DNA of 47,066 nucleotides from JBCCSZ01 sp039199225. GTDB lineage: Bacteria; Bacteroidota; Bacteroidia; Chitinophagales; Saprospiraceae. A model generated the notes under the pieces. The model ran no database searches. It had not been told where the DNA came from and worked only from the letters and a program-made list of their open reading frames with translations. Both the position numbers and the translations under genes were made by a program. Shown here piece by piece: positions 34,553-43,084 of this stretch. The stretch is taken from contig JBCCSZ010000010.1 of NCBI GenBank assembly GCA_039199225.1, positions 1 to 47,066 on the forward strand. Reading direction: 5' to 3'. Every line of letters starts with the position of its first letter. Position 1 is the stretch's first letter.

Positions 34553-34677
34553 GTTTAATAGGTTTTAGTAGCCCAAACCGCAATCCATCCAAGGCACTCT
34601 CAAATCATTTTCGATGGAGTATCCATGAACTTCAATTGGAAGAAGAATTGTAAACTTTCGCTCGATAGATGGTTGTT

Positions 34678-35379
34678 TTAAAAGGGAGAACATTGAAATT
34701 GTTGGTAAAAAGCGGTGGCTAAATCACTGTAGCGGCACTGCTCGCCTTGAAATTTTTGTCCATAAGGGAAGGCGGCCTTTTGCTGCCAGGCTGCGATTTG
34801 GTGAGGTGATTGGTCAAAGCCGAAATTGTAAGCCGCGGCATAAAAACGGAGGCGTTCTGCGACGGAAGAAAAGGAGCGGCATTGGTACATTTCATCGGCC
34901 AGTTCGCAAAAGGCCATGGCATAACGCAATTGCCAGTGGAAGTCTTTCAAACGTTCAATGCGTTGTTGTCGTTGTATTTTTTCATCCTGTTTTGCATCGA
35001 TGAGCAGCATTTGCCAACGGCGCCCCAGCTTTTCATCACAGGCCAAAGCTGCTTCCAGTTGCTCGATGAAAGAGGGCTTCATTTGGAAATGGCCAATGGA
35101 AAAATCAGCTATTTTGCTTCCGCCATTGACATAGCCCCATTCAAGTGCCTTGGTTTCAAAGAAGTCTTTTAAAAGGTGGTAACGAATCAATTCTGGTGCG
35201 ACAATGGCCAGCGCAGGCTTCCAATCGACCTGTTGTTCGTCGGCCACTTTTTGGACAACGGCCTTTCGGGCTTCCAGCAGTTGTACGGCTTCCTCGAAAG
35301 CCAACTGAATGTCTGTCGGAAAAATATAGAGGCTGGCGATCACCAGGCATGTAATGGCACGACTCATAAGAAATAGCAC
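34678..35379 (-). CDS. Exported lysozyme/SLT-like protein (divergent)
   Basis: This 233-residue protein has an N-terminal hydrophobic signal (start at 35379, or Met5 at 35367 which gives MSRAITCLV). Three spaced motifs resemble lytic transglycosylase domains. APELIRY (Glu near residue 66) stands in the place of the catalytic ES. SIGHFQMKPSF is in the place of the G-x-M-Q-I-x-P motif. AAYNFGFDQ is in the place of A-Y-N-x-G. The Ser after the catalytic Glu is replaced by Leu. Peptidoglycan cleavage is therefore likely but not certain. It is monocistronic, placed between the lipoprotein and the regulator gene. Confidence 0.65.
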   Translation of the reverse strand: MLFLMSRAITCLVIASLYIFPTDIQLAFEEAVQLLEARKAVVQKVADEQQVDWKPALAIVAPELIRYHLLKDFFETKALEWGYVNGGSKIADFSIGHFQMKPSFIEQLEAALACDEKLGRRWQMLLIDAKQDEKIQRQQRIERLKDFHWQLRYAMAFCELADEMYQCRSFSSVAERLRFYAAAYNFGFDQSPHQIAAWQQKAAFPYGQKFQGEQCRYSDLATAFYQQFQCSPF

Positions 35380-35499
35380 AACTTAAATTAGCATCTTTGA
35401 CAATCAGTCCTGTGGGCAAGTTCGCTAGTGAGAACTGATTTGACAGAGCGGATATTGTGTGCCGTGTCCGGGGAATGCTTCTAAACGCCTTTCAACCCA

Positions 35500-38400
35500 T
35501 TACTTTGGGACCAAAAGCTCCCTTTGTTGGCGGATGAACTCGGTGGGCGTTAGACCGAATTCCTTCTTGAAGCATTTTCGGAAGTACTTCAAATCGTTGA
35601 AACCCACCTGGAAGGCCGTTTGTGAGATGTTGAGGCTGCCTTCCTTGAGAATCTTTTCGGCATGCTTCAAGCGTACGAAACGGATGAATTCTGTGGTAGA
35701 TTTCTGTGTGAGTAGCTGCAACTTTTTATAGAGCCCTGAGCGGCTGACCCCCATTTGCAGGGCGAATTCCTGCGCGCCGAAGATGGCATTGTTCAAATTC
35801 TGCTCAACCACTTGGGCGGCCTTCAGTAAGAAGCGTTCCTCCGAAGAAGTATGGTTTTCTTCATTGGGTAGGATGCCTTCGTGTTTGTAATATTCTTTGA
35901 GTTGACGAATGTTATTCAAACAAGCAAAGACCTTAGCTTGGAGCAGTTGAATATTGACGGGCTTGGGAATGTAGTCGAAAATGCCCTTTTGCAGTCCTTC
36001 CAATTGGTGGATGATGGCCGTTTTGGCTGTTAGCAGCAAAATAGGGATGTGGTTGGTCTTACTGTCTTCCTTGAGTTGCTTGACCATTTGGACGCCATCC
36101 ATAATGGGCATCATAACATCGCTGATGATGAGATCGGGTTGGTGCTTTTTGGCTTGCCGTAGACCTTCTTCTCCGTTGGAAGCCTGGAGAACGACGAAGG
36201 AATCCTTGAAATAATTGGCGAAGTAGGAGCGGATTTCGAGATTGTCTTCGACGAACAACAACTTGAGCTTTTCTTTTTCAGACAATTCGGAAAAGACGAC
36301 CTGTGGGAGCTTTTCCCGCGTTTCGGTGAATGCCTCCTGCCACTGGACCTGCTTGCCTGTAGCATTGGGCGGCGGGCTGTTTACGATTTGCGACTCTTCG
36401 AAATGCTCTTTTCCTTTTGGCAGGCGTATGTAGAATTTGCTGCCTTTGCGTTCTTCACTTTCCACTTCAATGCGGCCTTTGTGAAATTCAACCAAATTTT
36501 TGACAAGCGCCAGGCCGATGCCGGAGCTGCTGCCATAGAGGCTTTCTGTCGCCCGCTGAAACGGCTCGAAGATTTTGTCGATCTGCGACTGCTTGATTCC
36601 AATGCCTGTATCCTCGACCAAGAGACAAACATCCTTTTCTTCCTCTATCAAAGACATTCGAATACTGGCCCGATCATTTGAGTATTTGAAGGCATTGGAG
36701 AGTAGATTGTAGATCACCAATTCGATTTTCTCACTGTCGAACCATAGCAAAATGGTGGGCGATTTACTGTCGAATTGAAAATCAATCTGTCGCTCTTGGG
36801 CGTGTTGGGTAAAACTGTGGAAGATTTCCCGGGCAAAAGGGACGATGTCCTGACAGTGGACACTCAGTTGCAGCTTGGCGGTATTGATGAGGCGAAAATT
36901 GAGAATTTGATTCACCAGCCGTAGCAAGCGATTGCTATTTCGATGAACCATCTGCAATTTATTGCGCACCCTGGCACTGATTTGTAAGTCGTTCACCATT
37001 TCCGTCAAAGGCGACAGGATGAGGGTCAGTGGAGTGCGGAATTCATGTGATAGATAGGTGAAAAACCAAAGCCGCATCTCGCTGATTTCTGCCTCTTTTT
37101 GCCGATTCAGCTTCTCAAATTGCAATTTGTTCTGCAGGTTGGAATAGATATAAGATAAAATCGAGATGCCTCCGATGACCCCCAGGATCAAGAGCCCAAA
37201 GAGAGTGTAAGCCCACCAAGTCCGATGCCAAGGGGGATGTATCTTCAGGTTAATAGCTCGTACGGGGCTCCAAGCTTTACCATCGAGGCTGGCCCGCACT
37301 TCAAATCGATAGTCTCCTTCATACAGATTGGAGTAGATCGCATAGCGATTATCGGAGTCTGTGATTTGGGCTTGTTCGTCGAATCCGATCAGCTGATAGG
37401 CGTACTTCAGCCGGTCTGCATTGTTGAAGGTCGAAGAGTTGAAATCAAATCGAAAACTGTTGTCATAAGGCTGCAATTCAATGTTGGCCGTACGCTGTAT
37501 GGATTGCTCTAAAACGACGCTACCATCCATCCTGCTCCCTATAGGTACAGGCTCTCCTTTGATGTAAAAATGGTCGATACTGACCTGTGCAGGCGTCTCT
37601 GGGCGGCTACTGAATAGCAGAGGATCGAAGATGTTGAAGCCATTCTTACCACCAAAAATCATCTTGCCATCTGGTGTTTTTTCATAGGCACCGAAATAGA
37701 ACAAATTACTTTGCAAACCATCGTTGACCGTGAAAACCTGAAAGGACTCTAGAGCCGGATCGAAAAGGACCAGGCCGTTGTTGGTACTGAGCCACAAACG
37801 CTCCGATTCGTCTTCTAGTATGCCATACACAGCTTCATTTGGCAGGCCATCGACTTGTCGAAAGGTTCTAAAGCTGCCTTTTTCCAATGACTGGCCGGTC
37901 CACAAACTGAGTCCACCACCGTAGGTGGCCACCCAAATCCTTTCCTTTTGATCTTGAAACAAACAAGTAATTCGGTTGGTATACAGTTCAGCTGTATCGA
38001 GCTTTCCGGTGTAGTAATAACTGGCTTTGGGCGGCGTGGAGTGGGGGAGTTGAGCCTTTTTGAGTGCTTGGACTTGCTCTTTTTCATAGACTAAGAGTCC
38101 GTGCCAGGTCCCCAGCCACCAATTTCCGTCGTTGTCTTCCAGAATGTAGTTGATATTGTAGTTGGGTAGCTCCAAAAATGCGTTCATGTCCTCAAAACCT
38201 GTGGCATCTTTGGCGCGCCTGGAAATTCCGCCGTTGGTGACGGCCCAGAGGTTGTCGTACTCGTCTTCAAATAGCTGGTGGATGGATGATTGTGCTACAT
38301 CATCTCCAATTGGTGTGTTAAACAAGGTCGTCAGTTCAAATCGGAGCTGTTCTCCTTCTTCCACAGCCCGATTGAGTCCATTGCCCCAAGTGCCGATCCA

Positions 38401-39741
38401 GAGCGTTCCGCCCTTGTCTCGATAGATGCTACTGACTTGGTTGCCACTGAGCGAGCCCTTGATTTTGGGGTTGGCAAGGAAGTGTCGGAAGCGCATATTG
38501 TCTCGATTGAAGCGAAACAGGCCGCTACCATAGGAACCAATCCAGATGGTTTGTTCGGACTCTGCATAGATCGATCGGACGATGTTGTCGGCCGTTCCGT
38601 GGTCGACATCTTTGGTATTAAGGCGAAAAAGAGGAAATTGTTTGTTGGATAAAAAGAGCCGAATCAGTCCGTTGTTGGCTGTTCCGATCCAAAGATTGTC
38701 CTCCTTGTCCAGTAGGAGTTTGTTGATGTTTTCTTTATCCAGCCTATTTTGTCGGAGCAATTGGATTTCCTGCTCCTTGAATTGGAATTGATCGTCGAGT
38801 ACGCTCAGGCCATTCTGCCCGGCGATCCATATTCTTTCCTCCCGGTCTTGGAGGATGGAATTGACGAATTTGAACGCATTACCTGCAGGGTTTCGGATGG
38901 CCTCCAGGTTGTAGTTAGCTGGTTGGCGGAAATTCTTGAGGACAAAAGCTCCTTTGGTAGCTCCAATCAGCAATTCGCCCTTGTTGCTGGGGCAAAGCGT
39001 CAGAATTTCACCTGTCAGCGAAAAAGGAACTTGTTTGATCAGCCGAAAGGAGGCATTTTCTCTTTCTAAGAGGTAGAGCCCTTCTGAAGTACCGGCCCAA
39101 AGCCCGGTTTGTGCGTCGTGGTGGAAGCAGGCAATCAGCACATCTGGCAAGAATTTTTTAATTTGCAGACTGTCGGCTTGCCAAGTCAATTGCATGGCTT
39201 CCTGTGCTGTACCTAGCCAAATATGTTGCTGATGACCATCAGAAACTGGCTGTATGGCATTGATGAAGAACTCTTCGTCTGGCGCTCGCAAGATGGGCGT
39301 GTTGAAATAGCTGAAGTGCTCTTGTCGGTAGGAATATACGTTGAGCCCCTTGGTTTGGGTGCCAATCCACAAGCGGCTACTGTCACTGCTGACTAGGCTG
39401 GTAATAACATTGTCGGATATGGAGCGGCCATCGTCTGCTCCGCGGCTGTAGGGCAGAAAGTCGGAACCATTGTATCTGCAAAGGCCATCCTCTGTGCCGA
39501 TCCACAAAAAGCCGCTGGCATCCTGGTGAATGGATCGAATGGCGTTGTTGGGTAGGCCGTTGAAGATGGTGAATCGCTCCAGATGGGGTAAACCGAACAA
39601 TTGAGCAGAAAGGCTGCTGGTCAACAAAACAAATAGGCTGGTCATCAACAGGCTTGACAACCACTTATCAGCAGGGGTAAGTAAACGGATAATCTGCGCT
39701 TTTTGAACAAATTTTCGGCCCCATTTTTCAATTCTACACAT
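35500..39741 (-). CDS. Hybrid two-component system regulator (HTCS)
   Basis: This is a single 1413-residue chain holding sensor, kinase, receiver and DNA-binding parts. It has a signal/anchor near 26-46, then a periplasmic double beta-propeller of Reg_prop repeats (about 55-720, units such as GFLWIGTEDGLCRYN). A Y_Y_Y domain and a transmembrane helix (about 842-868) follow. HisKA has His899 in YLSHEFRTP, and the ATPase has NLLSNAFKYS, DTGIGI and SSGIGLAL. The receiver has phospho-acceptor Asp1208 (LIISDVMMP), and a C-terminal AraC helix-turn-helix runs over about 1310-1410. Such proteins sense an oligosaccharide released by surface enzymes and switch on the linked Sus operon. It is divergent from susC, as expected for a local regulator. 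Confidence 0.95.
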   Translation of the reverse strand: MCRIEKWGRKFVQKAQIIRLLTPADKWLSSLLMTSLFVLLTSSLSAQLFGLPHLERFTIFNGLPNNAIRSIHQDASGFLWIGTEDGLCRYNGSDFLPYSRGADDGRSISDNVITSLVSSDSSRLWIGTQTKGLNVYSYRQEHFSYFNTPILRAPDEEFFINAIQPVSDGHQQHIWLGTAQEAMQLTWQADSLQIKKFLPDVLIACFHHDAQTGLWAGTSEGLYLLERENASFRLIKQVPFSLTGEILTLCPSNKGELLIGATKGAFVLKNFRQPANYNLEAIRNPAGNAFKFVNSILQDREERIWIAGQNGLSVLDDQFQFKEQEIQLLRQNRLDKENINKLLLDKEDNLWIGTANNGLIRLFLSNKQFPLFRLNTKDVDHGTADNIVRSIYAESEQTIWIGSYGSGLFRFNRDNMRFRHFLANPKIKGSLSGNQVSSIYRDKGGTLWIGTWGNGLNRAVEEGEQLRFELTTLFNTPIGDDVAQSSIHQLFEDEYDNLWAVTNGGISRRAKDATGFEDMNAFLELPNYNINYILEDNDGNWWLGTWHGLLVYEKEQVQALKKAQLPHSTPPKASYYYTGKLDTAELYTNRITCLFQDQKERIWVATYGGGLSLWTGQSLEKGSFRTFRQVDGLPNEAVYGILEDESERLWLSTNNGLVLFDPALESFQVFTVNDGLQSNLFYFGAYEKTPDGKMIFGGKNGFNIFDPLLFSSRPETPAQVSIDHFYIKGEPVPIGSRMDGSVVLEQSIQRTANIELQPYDNSFRFDFNSSTFNNADRLKYAYQLIGFDEQAQITDSDNRYAIYSNLYEGDYRFEVRASLDGKAWSPVRAINLKIHPPWHRTWWAYTLFGLLILGVIGGISILSYIYSNLQNKLQFEKLNRQKEAEISEMRLWFFTYLSHEFRTPLTLILSPLTEMVNDLQISARVRNKLQMVHRNSNRLLRLVNQILNFRLINTAKLQLSVHCQDIVPFAREIFHSFTQHAQERQIDFQFDSKSPTILLWFDSEKIELVIYNLLSNAFKYSNDRASIRMSLIEEEKDVCLLVEDTGIGIKQSQIDKIFEPFQRATESLYGSSSGIGLALVKNLVEFHKGRIEVESEERKGSKFYIRLPKGKEHFEESQIVNSPPPNATGKQVQWQEAFTETREKLPQVVFSELSEKEKLKLLFVEDNLEIRSYFANYFKDSFVVLQASNGEEGLRQAKKHQPDLIISDVMMPIMDGVQMVKQLKEDSKTNHIPILLLTAKTAIIHQLEGLQKGIFDYIPKPVNIQLLQAKVFACLNNIRQLKEYYKHEGILPNEENHTSSEERFLLKAAQVVEQNLNNAIFGAQEFALQMGVSRSGLYKKLQLLTQKSTTEFIRFVRLKHAEKILKEGSLNISQTAFQVGFNDLKYFRKCFKKEFGLTPTEFIRQQRELLVPK

Positions 39742-40103
39742 AGCAAGACAATTAATCCAAACGATTTAACTTAAGACAGACTAGGCGCTTTTGGGAACTT
39801 ATTTAACGGAGTTTTTTATCTTTTTCTAGGATTCCAGGGAGAATTTCTGTATGTAATTAATCAAATTTCAAGATTTCCCCATTTACACCTCTAAAATTAA
39901 TCATTTGTCCTTGTTTTTGAGAATTAAGCTCATAAAATTTGTACATCCTACCTGTAAACGAACAAAACCACTGTTTTAGGATTTCGAAATCAAGTTCTGA
40001 TTGAGTCCCCAAATGCTCAAGACGACACCAGTCTTATTGGATCAACAGTCGAAAATAGATAATTGAAAAATTTACATACACAATTCAAATTCACTAGTCT
40101 GAC
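39742..40103. promoter_or_regulatory. Divergent HTCS/susC control region
   Basis: This 362-bp gene-free region lies between the regulator and susC. On the plus strand TTG (39911-39913), a 19-bp spacer, and TAAAATTTG (39933-39941) approximate the Bacteroidota promoter, with three instead of two bases inside the -7 box. That would give a ~155-base susC leader. AT-rich direct motifs such as AATTAATCA occur upstream, where the AraC domain of the HTCS would be expected to bind; no operator can be defined from one sequence. Confidence 0.5.
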
Positions 40104-43049
40104 ATGAAAAGAAGCTTTAACCTATTTATGCTTTTCATGGCCCTGATCATCCTACCTAACTTGCTGCTTGCGCAGCGATCGGTCAGCGGCCTGATTACAG
40201 ATGCAGAGACGGAGGAACCGCTGATCGGCGCCAACGTCTTGATTACAGGGACAGGCCAGGGTACGGCCACAGATTTTGACGGTAAGTATACGATCAACGT
40301 GCCTGAAGATGCAACGACTTTGACCATTAGTTACACAGGATACGCCGACCAGGTGATAGAGTTGGGAGCCTCTAACGTTCTCGACATACAATTGAGTGCC
40401 GGAGCCATTCTGGACGAGGTTGTCGTAATCGGTTATGGTACTGTAAAAAAGGAAGATGCGACCGGAGCGGTTCAAACGGTCAATGCAGATCAATTCAACA
40501 AAGGAGCCATTTCGTCTCCTCAAGAGCTACTGGCCGGTAAAATGGCCGGGGTGGTCATTTCAACGCCTGGTGCGCCTGGTGACAAGCCCGTGATTCGCAT
40601 TCGGGGAGGTTCTTCCCTAAGTGCCTCAAATGATCCGCTGATTGTAGTGGATGGTATTCCCGTCGATAATGGGGACATTAAGGGGGGAAGAAACTTCTTG
40701 AACACCATCAACCCCAACGACATTGAGACCTTCACTGTTCTGAAAGATGCCTCTGCAACGGCCATCTACGGATCGAGGGCTTCCAATGGTGTTATTTTGA
40801 TTACTACTAAGAAAGGTACACTTGGCAAAAAGCCATCCATCAACTACAGTGGCCAAATAGCCTTGAGCACGCCTGCTACCAGAGCAGATGTCATGGATGC
40901 GGATGAATATCGCCAGCTGATCGAGGAGCGCTTCCCCGATGGCAGCGAAGCGCGCAACCTGCTGGGGTCTGCCAATACCGATTGGCAAGATGAGGTCCTT
41001 CAAAATGGCTTTGGACATGAGCACAACCTGAGTGTAGCCGGAGGTATTGGTCCTGTACCTTATCGGGTTTCCCTTGGTTATGCCGATCGGGAAGGTATCT
41101 TGTTGACCGATCAGTTCGAGCGTACAACAGCTGCTTTGAACTTATCTCCTGGCTTCATGGACAACCGCCTGCAAGTGAACTTTAGCTTCAAAAGCTCCTT
41201 CATCAACAACCGCTTTGCAGAAAGAGATGCCGTTTCGGGTTCTGCCCGGTTCGACCCAACGCAGCCTGTTCGCGATGAATCCAGCCCATATGGTGGCTTT
41301 TTCACCTGGACACAAGCCAATGGCGATCCAAACACTGTAGCGCCGACCAACCCAGTAGCCAACTTGTTGCAAACCAATGATGTATCCAGCGTTAATCGCT
41401 ACATCACTACCGCTGGTATCGATTACCGCTTTGGTTTCTTGCCGGAATTGCGGGCCAACCTCAACTTGGGATACGACTATCTCAAGGCTGAAGGTTCTAC
41501 AACAGTTCCTACCAATGCTGCCTTTGCTTTTGATCCAGCACCCGACGGTGGTGGTACCAGCAATACTTATGAGCAGGAAAAGAAGAATGAGCTTTTGGAA
41601 TTCTACCTCAATTATGCCAAGGATTTCGGTAGTTCCCGTTTGGACATCATGGGAGGATACTCCTGGCAGCGCTTTTTCTTCGCAGATTTGAACAATGATT
41701 CCAATACTTCTGGTTCGGAAGTAGCTAGGAATGAAGATTCTGGGGAATTGTTCCTCTTGTCCCTCTTCGGACGCTTGAACTATACCTTGCAAGACAAGTA
41801 CCTTTTCACCTTTACTTTGAGAAGAGATGGAACATCCCGTTTCTCTCCGGATACGCGCTGGGGACTTTTCCCGGCTGCTGCCTTTGCCTGGAAGATCATC
41901 GATGACACTTCCGTGGGGCCGCTCAACAGCCTGAAATTGCGCCTTGGATATGGTGTCACGGGCCAGCAGGACATCGGAGGCTTTTACGAGTATCAGTCTC
42001 GCTACCTGTCTAGTTTCGACAATGCTCGTTACCAGATTGGCGACCAATTTGTCACCACCCTGCGTCCTGAAGGCTACGATGCCAACATCAAGTGGGAGGA
42101 AACAACGACCTACAACTTCGGTTTTGACTATGGTTTGTTCAACGATCGCATCTTCGGTTCTGTAGAATACTACATTCGCAAGACGGAAGACCTGATCAAC
42201 TTCATCCCTGTACCTGCTGGTACGAACCTGACCAACTTCATCAACACCAATGTTGGAGACTTGGAAAACAGAGGATTTGAATTTACAATCAATACCATTC
42301 CATACAAGAACAAAGATGTAGAGTGGAATGTCGGACTGAACTTTGCAGTTAACAACAACGAAATCACTCGCCTGATTGCTACAGACGATCCAACTTACCT
42401 CGGTGTTTTCACCGGAGGCATCGCTGGTGGTGTTGGTAACAACATCCAAATCCACAGTGTTGGATTCCCTGCCAACTCCTTCTTTGTCTATGAGCAAGTA
42501 TATGATGAGAGCGGCGTTCCTGTAGAAGGCTTGTATGTTGATCGTAACGGCGATGGTCAGATCACACCAGATGACCGCTACCAATTCGAAGACCCTGCAG
42601 CAGACATCACCTTTGGTTTTACCACCGGTGTCAACTACAAAAACTTTGACTTGTCGGTTGCTGGTCGTGCCTACCTCGGCAACTACATCTACAATAACAA
42701 CTTGTCAAACCAGGCTTACTACCAACGCCTTTTGAATACCAGTGCGTTGACGAATGTTCACCCGGATATTCGCGAGACGGACTTTGTGGAGCAGCAGCTG
42801 TTTAGTGACCACTACATCGAGGATGCTTCCTTCCTTCGAGTAGATCACATCACTTTGGGCTATCGCTTTGCCAACCCCTTTGGTAAGGGGACCAACCTGA
42901 GACTATTTGCAACGGTTCAAAACCCAATATTGATTACTGAGTACAGTGGAATGGACCCTGAGTTTTTCGATGGTGAAAACAACGGGATCGACAACGATAT
43001 CTATCCGCGTTCGAGAACCTTCCTCTTCGGTGTCAATGCCAGTTTCTAA
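40104..43049 (+). CDS. susC: SusC/RagA TonB-dependent outer-membrane glycan transporter
   Basis: This 981-residue protein has a signal at 1-23 (ends LLAQ). A carboxypeptidase-regulatory-like domain (about 25-100, GLITDAETEEPLIGANVLITG) is followed by the SusC plug (DEVVVIGYGTVKKED, then RIRGGSSL) and a 22-strand barrel ending in a strand with a terminal Phe (FLFGVNASF). It imports oligosaccharides across the outer membrane, powered by TonB. It is the first gene of the operon, 35 bp before susD. With the amylase and HTCS in the same region, alpha-glucans or malto-oligosaccharides are the likely substrate. Confidence 0.96.
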   Translation: MKRSFNLFMLFMALIILPNLLLAQRSVSGLITDAETEEPLIGANVLITGTGQGTATDFDGKYTINVPEDATTLTISYTGYADQVIELGASNVLDIQLSAGAILDEVVVIGYGTVKKEDATGAVQTVNADQFNKGAISSPQELLAGKMAGVVISTPGAPGDKPVIRIRGGSSLSASNDPLIVVDGIPVDNGDIKGGRNFLNTINPNDIETFTVLKDASATAIYGSRASNGVILITTKKGTLGKKPSINYSGQIALSTPATRADVMDADEYRQLIEERFPDGSEARNLLGSANTDWQDEVLQNGFGHEHNLSVAGGIGPVPYRVSLGYADREGILLTDQFERTTAALNLSPGFMDNRLQVNFSFKSSFINNRFAERDAVSGSARFDPTQPVRDESSPYGGFFTWTQANGDPNTVAPTNPVANLLQTNDVSSVNRYITTAGIDYRFGFLPELRANLNLGYDYLKAEGSTTVPTNAAFAFDPAPDGGGTSNTYEQEKKNELLEFYLNYAKDFGSSRLDIMGGYSWQRFFFADLNNDSNTSGSEVARNEDSGELFLLSLFGRLNYTLQDKYLFTFTLRRDGTSRFSPDTRWGLFPAAAFAWKIIDDTSVGPLNSLKLRLGYGVTGQQDIGGFYEYQSRYLSSFDNARYQIGDQFVTTLRPEGYDANIKWEETTTYNFGFDYGLFNDRIFGSVEYYIRKTEDLINFIPVPAGTNLTNFINTNVGDLENRGFEFTINTIPYKNKDVEWNVGLNFAVNNNEITRLIATDDPTYLGVFTGGIAGGVGNNIQIHSVGFPANSFFVYEQVYDESGVPVEGLYVDRNGDGQITPDDRYQFEDPAADITFGFTTGVNYKNFDLSVAGRAYLGNYIYNNNLSNQAYYQRLLNTSALTNVHPDIRETDFVEQQLFSDHYIEDASFLRVDHITLGYRFANPFGKGTNLRLFATVQNPILITEYSGMDPEFFDGENNGIDNDIYPRSRTFLFGVNASF

Positions 43050-43084
43050 ACTCATTCGTTTTAAATCGTTAAAATTCAATTGAA

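Noticed and set aside
41142..42584. 480-codon minus-strand frame inside susC
   Set aside because: Antisense shadow of an unmistakable TonB-dependent transporter.
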